NCBI GenBank assembly: GCA_900758075.1 | Contig: CAAEQF010000107.1 | Span: 1-10,923, forward strand | From: Coriobacteriia bacterium | Lineage (GTDB): Bacteria; Actinomycetota; Coriobacteriia; Coriobacteriales; QAMH01 | DNA length: 10,923 bases | Reading direction: 5' to 3' | Part shown: positions 1 through 5,765 of the stretch, in pieces | How the letters are laid out: each line of letters opens with the position of its first letter | Numbering within the stretch: the first letter of the stretch is position 1 | Made by a program: the position numbers and the translations under genes | Notes under the pieces: generated by a model | Told to the model about the DNA's origin: nothing | Seen by the model: only the letters and a program-made list of their open reading frames with translations | Database searches by the model: none

Positions 1-188
1 GGGGCCACGCGAGCATGGCGCATCTTAGGGGTAAGACGTACCGTCCGTTACGGACACATAGGGTGTCCCGGGCGAGAAGGTTAGTAGTGAGATAGCATCA
101 AGCGAAACCCTCCGTATGCGAGTGTGGGGTCAAAAACCAGGTCAGTCAGGAGGAACGCTTATCCGCTGACGAGAGCATCCGAGGTGCT

Positions 189-1199
189 ATGTTCGAGGCT
201 GTAACGAAGAAAAAAAGCATGCTCGCAGTGATTGTGGCCGTGGCGTGTGCCATGGTCGTGTTGTCTGGCCTGACGGGTTGCCAGTTTGGCTCTCAGCCTC
301 CCGAATCGGACCTGACGCCACAGCTCGAAAGCGGCACCACCATTACCGACGGCACGCTTACCGTCGGCATCAACGCATCCAACTCGCCCTACGGCGGCAC
401 GAACTCCAGCAACGAGACGGTAGGCCTCGACGTCGACGTGGCAGCGGCGATTGCCGACGAGCTCGGCATGAAACTCCAGATTGTCGACGTGAACTCCAAC
501 GGCCGCTCGGCACTTGCCAACAAGAAGGTCGACGTTGCGATGGGCCTTACCAAATCGGGCAACAGCGATCAGGTCAGCTACACGTCCGCCTACATCAACG
601 ACGGCGCGTCGCTGTACTGCCTGTCCAAGAACAAGCCGTCGAGCCTCTCCGGGTTCAAAGAAGCTCTGGGCGATGGCAAGGTCATCGTGCAGGGCGAGAC
701 GGCAGCAGCCTACGAAGTGCAAGAGGCGCTGGGGTCCGATTCCATCCAGGCCTGCTCCACAATGCAAGAGGCCTTCGAGGCGCTCGAGCGCGGCGACCAG
801 AAGTTTCTCGTCGCAGATGCCGTTATCGGCGACTACTTTGCGCGCAACTACAGCGACGCGGTGCGCGTCGACTTCCTGAGCTCAAATGCGGTGGCTCCTA
901 TCTACGCCGTCACACTTACCAGCAACTCGGAGGTGTCGAGCAAGGTATCGCAGGCTATCGACACCATCACGCAAAACGGCGTTTTGCGTGTGATCATGGC
1001 CAAATGGCTCGGAAGCGACGCTTCGACGTTGCTGCCCGGCCAGGTAGATATCTCCAAGCTTCCGTCGACGTCGTTTGGGGTGGAGACCACTGCTCAGACT
1101 CCCACGGCGAGCAGCACGTCGTCGACGAGCGGAAACTCTACTGGCGATGACACGCGCGACACTCAGACCTCGTCTGGTGCTTCGGGGGGAGGCAACTAG
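189..1199 (+). CDS. Amino-acid-type ABC transporter solute-binding lipoprotein
   Basis: 336 aa. It probably captures a small polar solute outside the membrane and passes it to an ABC importer. Seen: a basic N-terminus (KKK at 7-9), a hydrophobic stretch at 11-28 and a lipobox LTGC with Cys31, so it should be a membrane-anchored lipoprotein. Residues about 55-275 follow the bacterial SBP family 3 pattern: GTLTVGI near 55, then GLDVDVAAAIADELG at 79-93 and KKVDVAMGLT at 112-121. The last ~45 residues are Ser/Thr/Gly-rich and probably unstructured. Odd: after GLT, where amino-acid binders of this family normally carry a ligand-gripping Arg, it reads KSGNSDQ with no Arg, so the ligand may not be an ordinary amino acid. 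No permease or ATPase gene lies in the window. The ATG at 189 has GAGG four bases upstream. A stronger AGGAGG at 148-153 has no start codon at usable distance. Fold confident, ligand unknown. Confidence 0.85.
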   Translation: MFEAVTKKKSMLAVIVAVACAMVVLSGLTGCQFGSQPPESDLTPQLESGTTITDGTLTVGINASNSPYGGTNSSNETVGLDVDVAAAIADELGMKLQIVDVNSNGRSALANKKVDVAMGLTKSGNSDQVSYTSAYINDGASLYCLSKNKPSSLSGFKEALGDGKVIVQGETAAAYEVQEALGSDSIQACSTMQEAFEALERGDQKFLVADAVIGDYFARNYSDAVRVDFLSSNAVAPIYAVTLTSNSEVSSKVSQAIDTITQNGVLRVIMAKWLGSDASTLLPGQVDISKLPSTSFGVETTAQTPTASSTSSTSGNSTGDDTRDTQTSSGASGGGN

Positions 1200-1234
1200 G
1201 CGCAGCATCGCGTGCCGACACTATCCGACCAAAG

Positions 1235-1252
1235 TCCTTTCGAACAAGGAGG
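1235..1252 (+). promoter_or_regulatory. hpf ribosome binding site, possibly in a hairpin
   Basis: AAGGAGG at 1246-1252 sits six bases before the hpf ATG and fixes that start. TCCTT at 1235-1239 can pair with AAGGA at 1246-1250 across a TCGAAC loop, which would partly mask the site. The site is certain. The hairpin is short (5 bp) and its role is inferred. Confidence 0.6.
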
Positions 1253-1258
1253 TTCATC

Positions 1259-1825
1259 ATGGCTATCACAGTAACCGGACGTGGAACGAGCGTTACCCCT
1301 GCACTGAAGGATTACGTTGACGAGAAAATCGGCCGTGCGCTCGAGGTCTTCGACCGCGCTACCATGGATGCCGAGGTTATCCTTCGCGCTGAAAAGAACC
1401 CGGCTAACCCCAAGAGCGCGGTATGCGAGGTAACGGTTCGCGCCATTGGCGCCGTCATTCGCGTCGCCGAGGCAGACACCGACATGTACGCGGCAATCGA
1501 CATCGCCTCGGACAAGGTCACGCGCCAGCTGCGCAAGTACAAGACCAAGGTCGTCGACCGCCGTGGCGAGAAGACCATCCGCAAGGTGGATGTTCCGCTC
1601 GACGAGTTGCCCGACTTCATCCCAGAAGACGAAGAGGACGATCTGCTCGTTCGTACCAAGGAAGTCGAGATGGAGCCGATGACTGAGGAGCATGCGCTCG
1701 TCCAGACCGACTTGCTCGGCCATGACTTCTATGTCTACTTCGACCAGGACACCCATCAGATCCAGGTCATCTACCATCGCAAGAACGGTGGTTACGGCAT
1801 CATCAAGCCGGTTGTCAAGGCATAG
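1259..1825 (+). CDS. hpf: Long-form ribosome hibernation promoting factor
   Basis: 188 aa, the usual size for long HPF. The protein binds the 30S decoding region in stationary phase or stress and pairs ribosomes into inactive 100S dimers. Seen: an N-terminal domain (about 1-97) of the HPF/YfiA type beginning MAITVTGRGTSVTPALKDYV, with DMYAAIDIASDKVTRQLRKYK at 75-95. A charged linker (~98-128, with an acidic EDEEDD run) follows. The C-terminal dimerisation domain (~129-185) ends LGHDFYVYFDQDT...YHRKNGGYGIIKP. The C-terminal domain separates it from the short HPF and YfiA proteins of Gammaproteobacteria. The gene follows the lipoprotein gene by 59 bp with no terminator visible between them, so read-through is possible. 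An intrinsic terminator lies 24 bp downstream. The start is supported by a strong AAGGAGG. Confidence 0.96.
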   Translation: MAITVTGRGTSVTPALKDYVDEKIGRALEVFDRATMDAEVILRAEKNPANPKSAVCEVTVRAIGAVIRVAEADTDMYAAIDIASDKVTRQLRKYKTKVVDRRGEKTIRKVDVPLDELPDFIPEDEEDDLLVRTKEVEMEPMTEEHALVQTDLLGHDFYVYFDQDTHQIQVIYHRKNGGYGIIKPVVKA

Positions 1826-1849
1826 GCTGGTCGTACATACATGAAGGTG

Positions 1850-1881
1850 GCGGGTCCGGGAAACCGGACCCGCTTTCTCTT
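1850..1881 (+). terminator. Intrinsic terminator after hpf
   Basis: A perfect 10-bp GC-rich stem, GCGGGTCCGG (1850-1859) with CCGGACCCGC (1864-1873), is closed by a GAAA tetraloop and followed by TTTCTCTT. It ends the hpf transcript and isolates serC. Confidence 0.93.
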
Positions 1882-1964
1882 GGGGCATGCGTGCAGGAAA
1901 AATAATGTTGTGCGACGGACAGTTCGAGATGCTCGCCGCTATCGGAGACCAAAAAGGTAGGTTT

Positions 1965-1996
1965 TAAATTCCCCTAAATTAGTAGACTTGTATTAT
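1965..1996 (+). promoter_or_regulatory. Putative serC promoter with TAAATT direct repeat
   Basis: This is the only AT-rich patch in the 176 bp between the hpf terminator and serC. TATTAT at 1991-1996 matches the sigma-A -10 at five of six positions. The best -35 (TTCCCC, 1969-1974, spacer 16) is poor, so an activator may be needed. TAAATT occurs twice, at 1965-1970 and 1975-1980, one helical turn apart and overlapping the -35 area. This may be an operator. The promoter is inferred from position and the -10 only. Confidence 0.4.
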
Positions 1997-2057
1997 CATC
2001 TGAACCCGCATCGCCACAAGGCGTTGCTAAATCAAGGTGATGAGAAGGGAACCAACG

Positions 2058-3137
2058 ATGGCACGAGTTTACAATTTCTCCGCCGGTCCGGCAGTTTTGC
2101 CCGAGCCAGTGCTGAAGCAAGCAGCTGACGAGATGCTGGAGTATCAGGATTCCGGTATGTCCGTCATGGAGATGAGCCATCGATCTGCCGCCTTCACCGA
2201 CATCATCCAGACCGCCGAGGCCGACCTGCGCGAGCTCATGGGGATTCCGGACAACTACAAGGTCCTGTTCCTCCAAGGCGGCGACAGCCTGCTGTTTGCT
2301 ACGGTGTTCATGAACCTCGCCACCAACGGCAAGGCGGACTACATCGTCACTGGCAACTGGTCCAAGAAAGCCTACAAGGAAGCGCAGATCCTGGGCGATC
2401 CCAAGATCGTGGCGAGCGGCGAGGACAAGAACTTTAGCTACATCCCCGACTTGTCCGATCTGGACATCCGCGACGATGCGAGCTACGTCTATATCTGCCA
2501 AAACGAAACCGTCCACGGCAACAAAATCTCGACGCTGCCCAACACCAAGGGGCACGTGCTCGTTGCCGACCAGAGCTCGATGTTCCTCTCCGAGCCGGTA
2601 GACGTGACCAAGTACGGCCTGATCCATGCAGGCGTGCAGAAAAACGTCGGCCCCGCAGGCGTGCAGATTGTCATCGTCCGCGAGGATCTCATCCCCGAGG
2701 ATTTGCCGGGTGTGCCGACCATGCTGCGCTTCAAGACGCATGCCGACAAGGGCTCGCTCTACAACACGCCGCCGTGCTACGGCATCTATATCTGCGGCCT
2801 CGTGTTCAAGTGGCTCAAGCAGCTTGGCGGCCTCGAGGCCATGAAGGAGCGCAACAAGAAGAAGGCGAAGATCCTCTACGACTTCCTCGACGCAAGCAAG
2901 CTGTTCAAGGGCACCGTTGTCCCCGAGGCGCGCTCGCTTATGAACGTGCCGTTCGTGACGGGCGATGACGAGATGGACAAGAAGTTCATAGCGGCGGCCA
3001 CCGATGCGGGCTTCGCCAACATCAAGGGGCATCGCAGCGTCGGCGGCATGCGCGCGAGTATCTACAACGCAATGCCTATCGAGGGCGTCGAAGCGCTCGT
3101 CGATTTCATGGGCAAGTTCGAGAAGGAAAACGCATAG
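2058..3137 (+). CDS. serC: Phosphoserine aminotransferase
   Basis: 359 aa, normal family length. It is a cytosolic PLP enzyme that transfers an amino group from glutamate to 3-phosphohydroxypyruvate, giving phosphoserine in the serine pathway. It can also act on the pyridoxine-pathway analogue. Seen: N-terminus VYNFSAGPAVLPEPVL; SGMSVMEMSHRS at 32-43; PLP-stacking Trp102 in TGNWSKKA; Asp171 in VADQSS; Schiff-base Lys195 in HAGVQKNVGPAG; and C-terminal KGHRSVGGMRASIYNAMP. I chose the ATG at 2058 because AGAAGGGA at 2043-2050 is seven bases upstream and the family begins at this point. The frame stays open back to a GTG at 2037, but that would add only six unconserved residues. The loop usually read as QGGAS/QGGGS is QGGDSLLF (73-80), a small departure near the cofactor phosphate. 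No serA or serB is in the window. The gene converges on the hydrolase gene with a shared terminator between them. Confidence 0.95.
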   Translation: MARVYNFSAGPAVLPEPVLKQAADEMLEYQDSGMSVMEMSHRSAAFTDIIQTAEADLRELMGIPDNYKVLFLQGGDSLLFATVFMNLATNGKADYIVTGNWSKKAYKEAQILGDPKIVASGEDKNFSYIPDLSDLDIRDDASYVYICQNETVHGNKISTLPNTKGHVLVADQSSMFLSEPVDVTKYGLIHAGVQKNVGPAGVQIVIVREDLIPEDLPGVPTMLRFKTHADKGSLYNTPPCYGIYICGLVFKWLKQLGGLEAMKERNKKKAKILYDFLDASKLFKGTVVPEARSLMNVPFVTGDDEMDKKFIAAATDAGFANIKGHRSVGGMRASIYNAMPIEGVEALVDFMGKFEKENA

Positions 3138-3155
3138 CCCAAAAGCCTATCCAGA

Positions 3156-3203
3156 CGCAAAAAGGGGGCCGGTTCCATCTGGAAACCGACCCCCTTTGCG
3201 TAT
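3156..3203. terminator. Bidirectional terminator between serC and the hydrolase gene
   Basis: CGCAAAAAGGGGG (about 3156-3168) with CCGGTTCC pairs imperfectly with GGAAACCG-A-CCCCCTTTGCG (3181-3200) around an ATCT loop. Read on plus, the stem ends in CCCCCTTT. Read on minus, it ends in CCCCC followed by TTTTTGCG, the better U-tract. It lies between two converging genes and can stop transcription from both sides. Confidence 0.85.
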
Positions 3204-3234
3204 CGTGAGCGGTTGGCGTGCGTGCCGCCCGCTC

Positions 3235-4320
3235 TTAGATCATTGCCATCTGGGCGGACACGTTGTTATACCACTCGTCTGCGGTGGGCGGACAGTACTT
3301 GGCCGCCGCGTCGCGGGTGAGGTACCCACCGTACATCGAGCTTCCCAGCGTCGAGACGACGGCGTTGATGCCCTCTTGCCACGAAGAGTACCCGCTGCTG
3401 CCAAAGCCCCAGGCGTTGTGGGAGCGGAAGCAGGCGGCGCCCTTCGTGCTCTCGATCATCGAGATGGCCGGCGCCCAGCGCGGGTCCACGCCGTTGTTCC
3501 ACGCGGCTTCTGCATAGTACTTGCCGGTGCCCGCGGTGGGGGAACCGGAGAGATAGGCGTCGATGCGCGGGGCCCACTTGTTGATGAAGGCGGTCTTGTC
3601 ATCAGTCCACCCGACGTTGCTCGAGCTCGTGGTGCTGGAGGTCTGCGCGACCTGCTCTGTCGCCGTGCTCTTCTCCTCGCTCGTCATCGTCGTGCTCGCG
3701 GCAATCTCTGCCTCTTTGGCGGCCTGCTCGGCGGCTTGTGCGGCGGCGGCGCGCTCGGCGGCCTCCTGGCGTGCTTGCTGTGCCTGCTGCAGGGAGCTGT
3801 ACGCGTCGTTGGCGGCCGCATCGGCATCTGCCTTGTCTGCCTCTACCTGCGACTTGGAGTTTTCCAGGTCGTTTTCCATGGTGATGGTCTTCTTGATTTC
3901 GCCCGTGTTGTACTCGATGACCCAGTTGTAGGAATCAACCATCGACAGCATGTCGGTGATGGAGCTGCTGTTCAGGAGCATCATGACGACGCTCGCCGTA
4001 TCGGACTGGTATTTGTAGAGCGCCTTGTAGCTGGTGTTGCTGCGCTCCTTTTGCGCGGGCAGCTTGTCTTCCAGGTCGGCGATTTTCGAGTTGAGGTCGT
4101 CGATCTGGCCTTGCAGCTCCTCCTGGCGCGAGACGGCGCTGTTGTACGCGTCGGCGCTCTCCTTGACCTTCTGCTCCAGGTCGGAAACCTCGTCGGCCGC
4201 TGCAGTCTGGACCAGAGAGGGCGCCGGTGTGGGGGTAGCGGTCGTTGCCGGGGCGGCGCCTACGCCAAGCGCCAGTGCGCATCCTGTCGCTAGGGCCGTC
4301 TGTGCAAATTTCCTAAGCAA
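3235..4320 (-). CDS. Secreted PcsB/CwlO-like coiled-coil protein with lysozyme-like domain
   Basis: 361 aa, probably an exported peptidoglycan hydrolase acting in wall growth or cell separation. Seen: a Sec signal (basic LRK then a hydrophobic stretch to about 23, likely cleaved near GAAPA); a Thr/Pro linker; a coiled coil at ~44-162 with the middle YKYQSDTASVVMMLLNSSS (102-120) and TDMLSMVDSYNWV (122-134) typical of PcsB/CwlO N-domains; an Ala/Gln/Glu-rich helix to ~207; and a Ser/Thr linker. A C-terminal domain (~238-361) has SMIESTKGA with Glu290 as probable catalytic acid, then HNAWGFGSSGYSSWQEGI, a pattern of lysozyme-like glucosaminidases and transglycosylases. It has this domain where PcsB has CHAP and CwlO has NlpC/P60. 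The start is TTG: AGAGGA lies five bases upstream, and no ATG occurs before residue 113. Export and coiled coil are sure. Enzyme activity is inferred. In related proteins the coiled coil answers to FtsEX, but no ftsEX is seen here. Confidence 0.85.
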   Translation of the reverse strand: MLRKFAQTALATGCALALGVGAAPATTATPTPAPSLVQTAAADEVSDLEQKVKESADAYNSAVSRQEELQGQIDDLNSKIADLEDKLPAQKERSNTSYKALYKYQSDTASVVMMLLNSSSITDMLSMVDSYNWVIEYNTGEIKKTITMENDLENSKSQVEADKADADAAANDAYSSLQQAQQARQEAAERAAAAQAAEQAAKEAEIAASTTMTSEEKSTATEQVAQTSSTTSSSNVGWTDDKTAFINKWAPRIDAYLSGSPTAGTGKYYAEAAWNNGVDPRWAPAISMIESTKGAACFRSHNAWGFGSSGYSSWQEGINAVVSTLGSSMYGGYLTRDAAAKYCPPTADEWYNNVSAQMAMI

Positions 4321-4396
4321 TGTTGTCCTCTTGTTAGCTGCGTGTATTGCTGTGGGGTTAGAACTTTAGCGCAAACGAGAAAATCGTGCAGTTTCG

Positions 4397-4414
4397 TTCA
4401 CATTTGCTTCACAT
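4397..4414 (-). promoter_or_regulatory. Direct repeat resembling a WalR/MtrA-type box
   Basis: Read on the minus strand, TGTGAA-GCAAA-TGTGAA: two TGTGAA (part of the 7-bp ATGTGAA) repeated every 11 bp, one helical turn. It lies 77-94 bp upstream of the hydrolase TTG, upstream of a plausible -10 (TAAAGT, 4363-4368, minus strand). Spacing and shape resemble the WalR box TGTWAH-N5-TGTWAH, which departs at one base per half, and the paired repeats of actinobacterial MtrA. Both regulators control wall hydrolases. The repeat is seen. The regulator is inferred. Confidence 0.5.
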
Positions 4415-4480
4415 GCTCCGCCCACCGTACGGCGTCGACAGCAAGAAGACATGTGATTATTCTTCATGAGGCACAAAGAA

Positions 4481-5356
4481 ATGGCTATCATCTGTGCCAT
4501 GGAGCTACTGGGAACATTCATCGGCCTTGCGGTCGCGGGCATCTTCATCGGTGTGCTGTCCGGCATGCTCGGCATCGGCGGCGGCACGGTCATGGTTCCG
4601 CTGCTGCGCCTCGTGTTTGGTCTGGACGCCCATATGGCAACGGCAACCTCGCTCTTTGCCATCATTCCCACCTCGCTTTCGGGCATGGTCTCGCACCTGC
4701 GCGCAAAGACCTGCTATCCCAAGCTCGGCCTCGCACTTGGTCTCGGTGGCGCCGCCACCTCCTCGCTTGGCGTGTATCTCGGCTCGATATCTCCCGCGTG
4801 GGCGATCATGGTCGTCGCGGCGGTGATTATCCTGTATTCCGCGTTCAACATGCTGCGCAAGGCGTTGCGCCTGCCCAGTGACAAGAAAGAGAAAGCGGCT
4901 CGTGCTGCCGCAAGGGCAGACGCCGAGGTGCAGGCGCACCACGCCGAGCCTGTGTCGCTGGCAGAAGAGGAATTCGAGCTTACGGGCAAGAAAATAGCCG
5001 GCGGCGTCGGCATCGGGCTTATCGCCGGGCTTGCCTCGGGCTACGTCGGCGTGGGCGGTGGCTTTATCATGGTGCCGCTCATGACCTCGTGGCTCGGCCT
5101 TCCGATGCGCCGCGCATCGGGCACGTCGCTTATCGCCATCATCATCCTCGCCATTCCCGGCGTCATCGAGCAGATCATGCTCGGTCACGTCGATTTTCTC
5201 GCGGGCATCATGCTGTGCGTCGGCGCGATTCCAGGTGCGTATTTGGGTGCAAAGCTCGTCCCAAAAATCCCCGAAAGGACCTTGCGTTTCATCTTTGCCG
5301 GCTTCCTCGGCGTCGCCGGCATCATGCTCGCTCTCAACGAGCTTGGCGTGCTGTAG
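4481..5356 (+). CDS. TauE/SafE-family membrane exporter (TSUP)
   Basis: 291 aa from the chosen start. A polytopic membrane protein of the sulfite exporter TauE/SafE family, which moves small anions such as sulfite, sulfoacetate or thiosulfate. The substrate cannot be read here. Seen: two homologous halves, each opening with the family signature, SGMLGIGGGTVMVP (27-40) and SGYVGVGGGFIMVP (186-199). Hydrophobic segments lie at about 8-30, 54-72, 82-101, 106-126, 172-192, 212-232, 237-258 and 268-288. The halves are joined by a charged, probably cytosolic linker (~128-170: KKEKAARAAARADAE). Start: in-frame ATGs occur at 4466, 4481 and 4499. I prefer 4481 because GAGG at 4468-4471 is nine bases upstream, while the other two lack a Shine-Dalgarno. 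The gene is divergent from the hydrolase. No sulfur-metabolism gene is nearby to name the cargo. Confidence 0.88.
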   Translation: MAIICAMELLGTFIGLAVAGIFIGVLSGMLGIGGGTVMVPLLRLVFGLDAHMATATSLFAIIPTSLSGMVSHLRAKTCYPKLGLALGLGGAATSSLGVYLGSISPAWAIMVVAAVIILYSAFNMLRKALRLPSDKKEKAARAAARADAEVQAHHAEPVSLAEEEFELTGKKIAGGVGIGLIAGLASGYVGVGGGFIMVPLMTSWLGLPMRRASGTSLIAIIILAIPGVIEQIMLGHVDFLAGIMLCVGAIPGAYLGAKLVPKIPERTLRFIFAGFLGVAGIMLALNELGVL

Positions 5357-5410
5357 ACGCGCGCCAAAAAGCAACGCTTTCATGTCGGCGAAAAATAATC
5401 CACTAATCTC

Positions 5411-5438
5411 TTCACATTGATATCCGTAAGCGTATACT
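5411..5438 (+). promoter_or_regulatory. Sigma-A promoter of the ilv operon
   Basis: TTCACA (5411-5416, five of six to TTGACA), a 16-bp spacer, and TATACT (5433-5438, five of six to TATAAT). Transcription would begin near 5445, leaving a ~330-nt leader before ilvD. Its position immediately ahead of the structured leader supports the call. The 54 bp between the exporter stop and this promoter hold only a weak hairpin (AAAGC-AAC-GCTTT, 5368-5380) and no convincing terminator. Confidence 0.7.
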
Positions 5439-5464
5439 GGGCGCCACTTTGAAAAGCAGATCTG

Positions 5465-5765
5465 CGTTGACGGGGAATAGTAAGGGCCAATCCCTCCCAC
5501 AGAGAGCCGGTGCACATGCTGAGAGCCGGTGTCGGACGACCTGAAAGCCACCCCCGAGCAGTTCAGCACAACACCGTGCGGGTTTGCGGACGATCTTCGC
5601 ATTCGCGTGCGGCCAGTAAGCTGGATCGGTTGGGTAACCGCAATCTGGACGCATGAAATGCAGCCGCAAGGCCGCAGCTGTACCACTACAGCACCCTGGG
5701 AATTCTTCCCAATGCGCCCTACACAGTTTCCCGAGCGCATCCAGCGCGAAGACGGAAAGGTAGGG
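5465..5765 (+). promoter_or_regulatory. T-box-like leader upstream of ilvD
   Basis: A long untranslated leader that should sense an uncharged tRNA and control the ilv genes. Stem I hallmarks seen in order: the basal helix CGGGG (5471-5475) with CCCCG (5552-5556), flanked by GA and AG as in the T-box K-turn; AGTA of the specifier loop (5479-5482) opposite GAA (5543-5545); AGAGAG bulge (5501-5506); CCGG/CCGG distal helix; and apical GCTGAGAG (5518-5525). The specifier strand reads GAAAGCCA, giving AGC (Ser) directly after GAA, or GCC (Ala) before the closing purine. Neither is a branched-chain codon. The canonical core GGGTGGTACCGC is absent. TTGGGTAACCGC (5630-5641) is the nearest. No U-rich terminator is present, but the ilvD ribosome-binding region can be sequestered, so control is probably translational. 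Other hairpins: CGGTT/AACCG (5627-5640), GCC-GCAA-GGC (5663-5672), GCTGTA/TACAGC (5677-5692) and TGGGAA/TTCCCA (5697-5711). Confidence 0.65.
5717..5765 (+). promoter_or_regulatory. Putative sequestrator hairpin over the ilvD ribosome binding site
   Basis: CCCTAC (5717-5722) is complementary to GTAGGG (5760-5765), and TTTCC (5727-5731) to GGAAA (5754-5758). The two helices nest to enclose the purine-rich region just before the ilvD ATG at 5775. The same CCCTAC could instead pair with GTTGGG (5629-5634, one mismatch), alongside TGCG (5713-5716) with CGCA (5639-5642). These would make two exclusive folds, as in translational T-boxes. The complementarity is seen. The switching is inferred. Confidence 0.5.

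Noticed and set aside
1..188. RNA gene or end of an upstream gene at the left edge
   Set aside because: No tRNA, SRP or RNase P core motifs seen. All three plus frames meet stops (26-28, 82-84, 93-95) without a recognisable protein end. The GTCCG-TTA-CGGAC hairpin (43-55) is too small to call.
2037..2057. serC start at GTG 2037 or ATG 2040
   Set aside because: The added residues are not conserved in SerC, and the purine-rich binding site at 2043-2050 is correctly spaced for the ATG at 2058.
3004..4293. 429-codon plus-strand frame across the serC end and opposite the hydrolase gene
   Set aside because: It would run through the bidirectional terminator and the antisense of a gene with a signal peptide and coiled coil. 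Its composition (Gly/Arg/Leu/Val) is typical of a reverse-strand shadow.
4432..4464. Promoter for the exporter gene (TCGACA 4435-4440 with GATTAT or TATTCT)
   Set aside because: Spacings are 14 or 18 bp with mediocre -10 matches, and the predicted start falls too near the alternative start codons to decide. Noted only as a possibility.
5357..5400. Hairpin AAAGC-AAC-GCTTT after the exporter gene as a terminator
   Set aside because: Only 5 bp, with no U-tract (it is followed by CATGTCGGCG and then A-rich sequence).
5501..5560. TPP or cobalamin riboswitch suggested by CTGAGAG and CCTGAAAGCC
   Set aside because: The TPP partner motifs (ACCTGATCTGG, AATGCCAGCG) and the cobalamin GCCACTG box are absent. 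The order of motifs fits T-box Stem I better.
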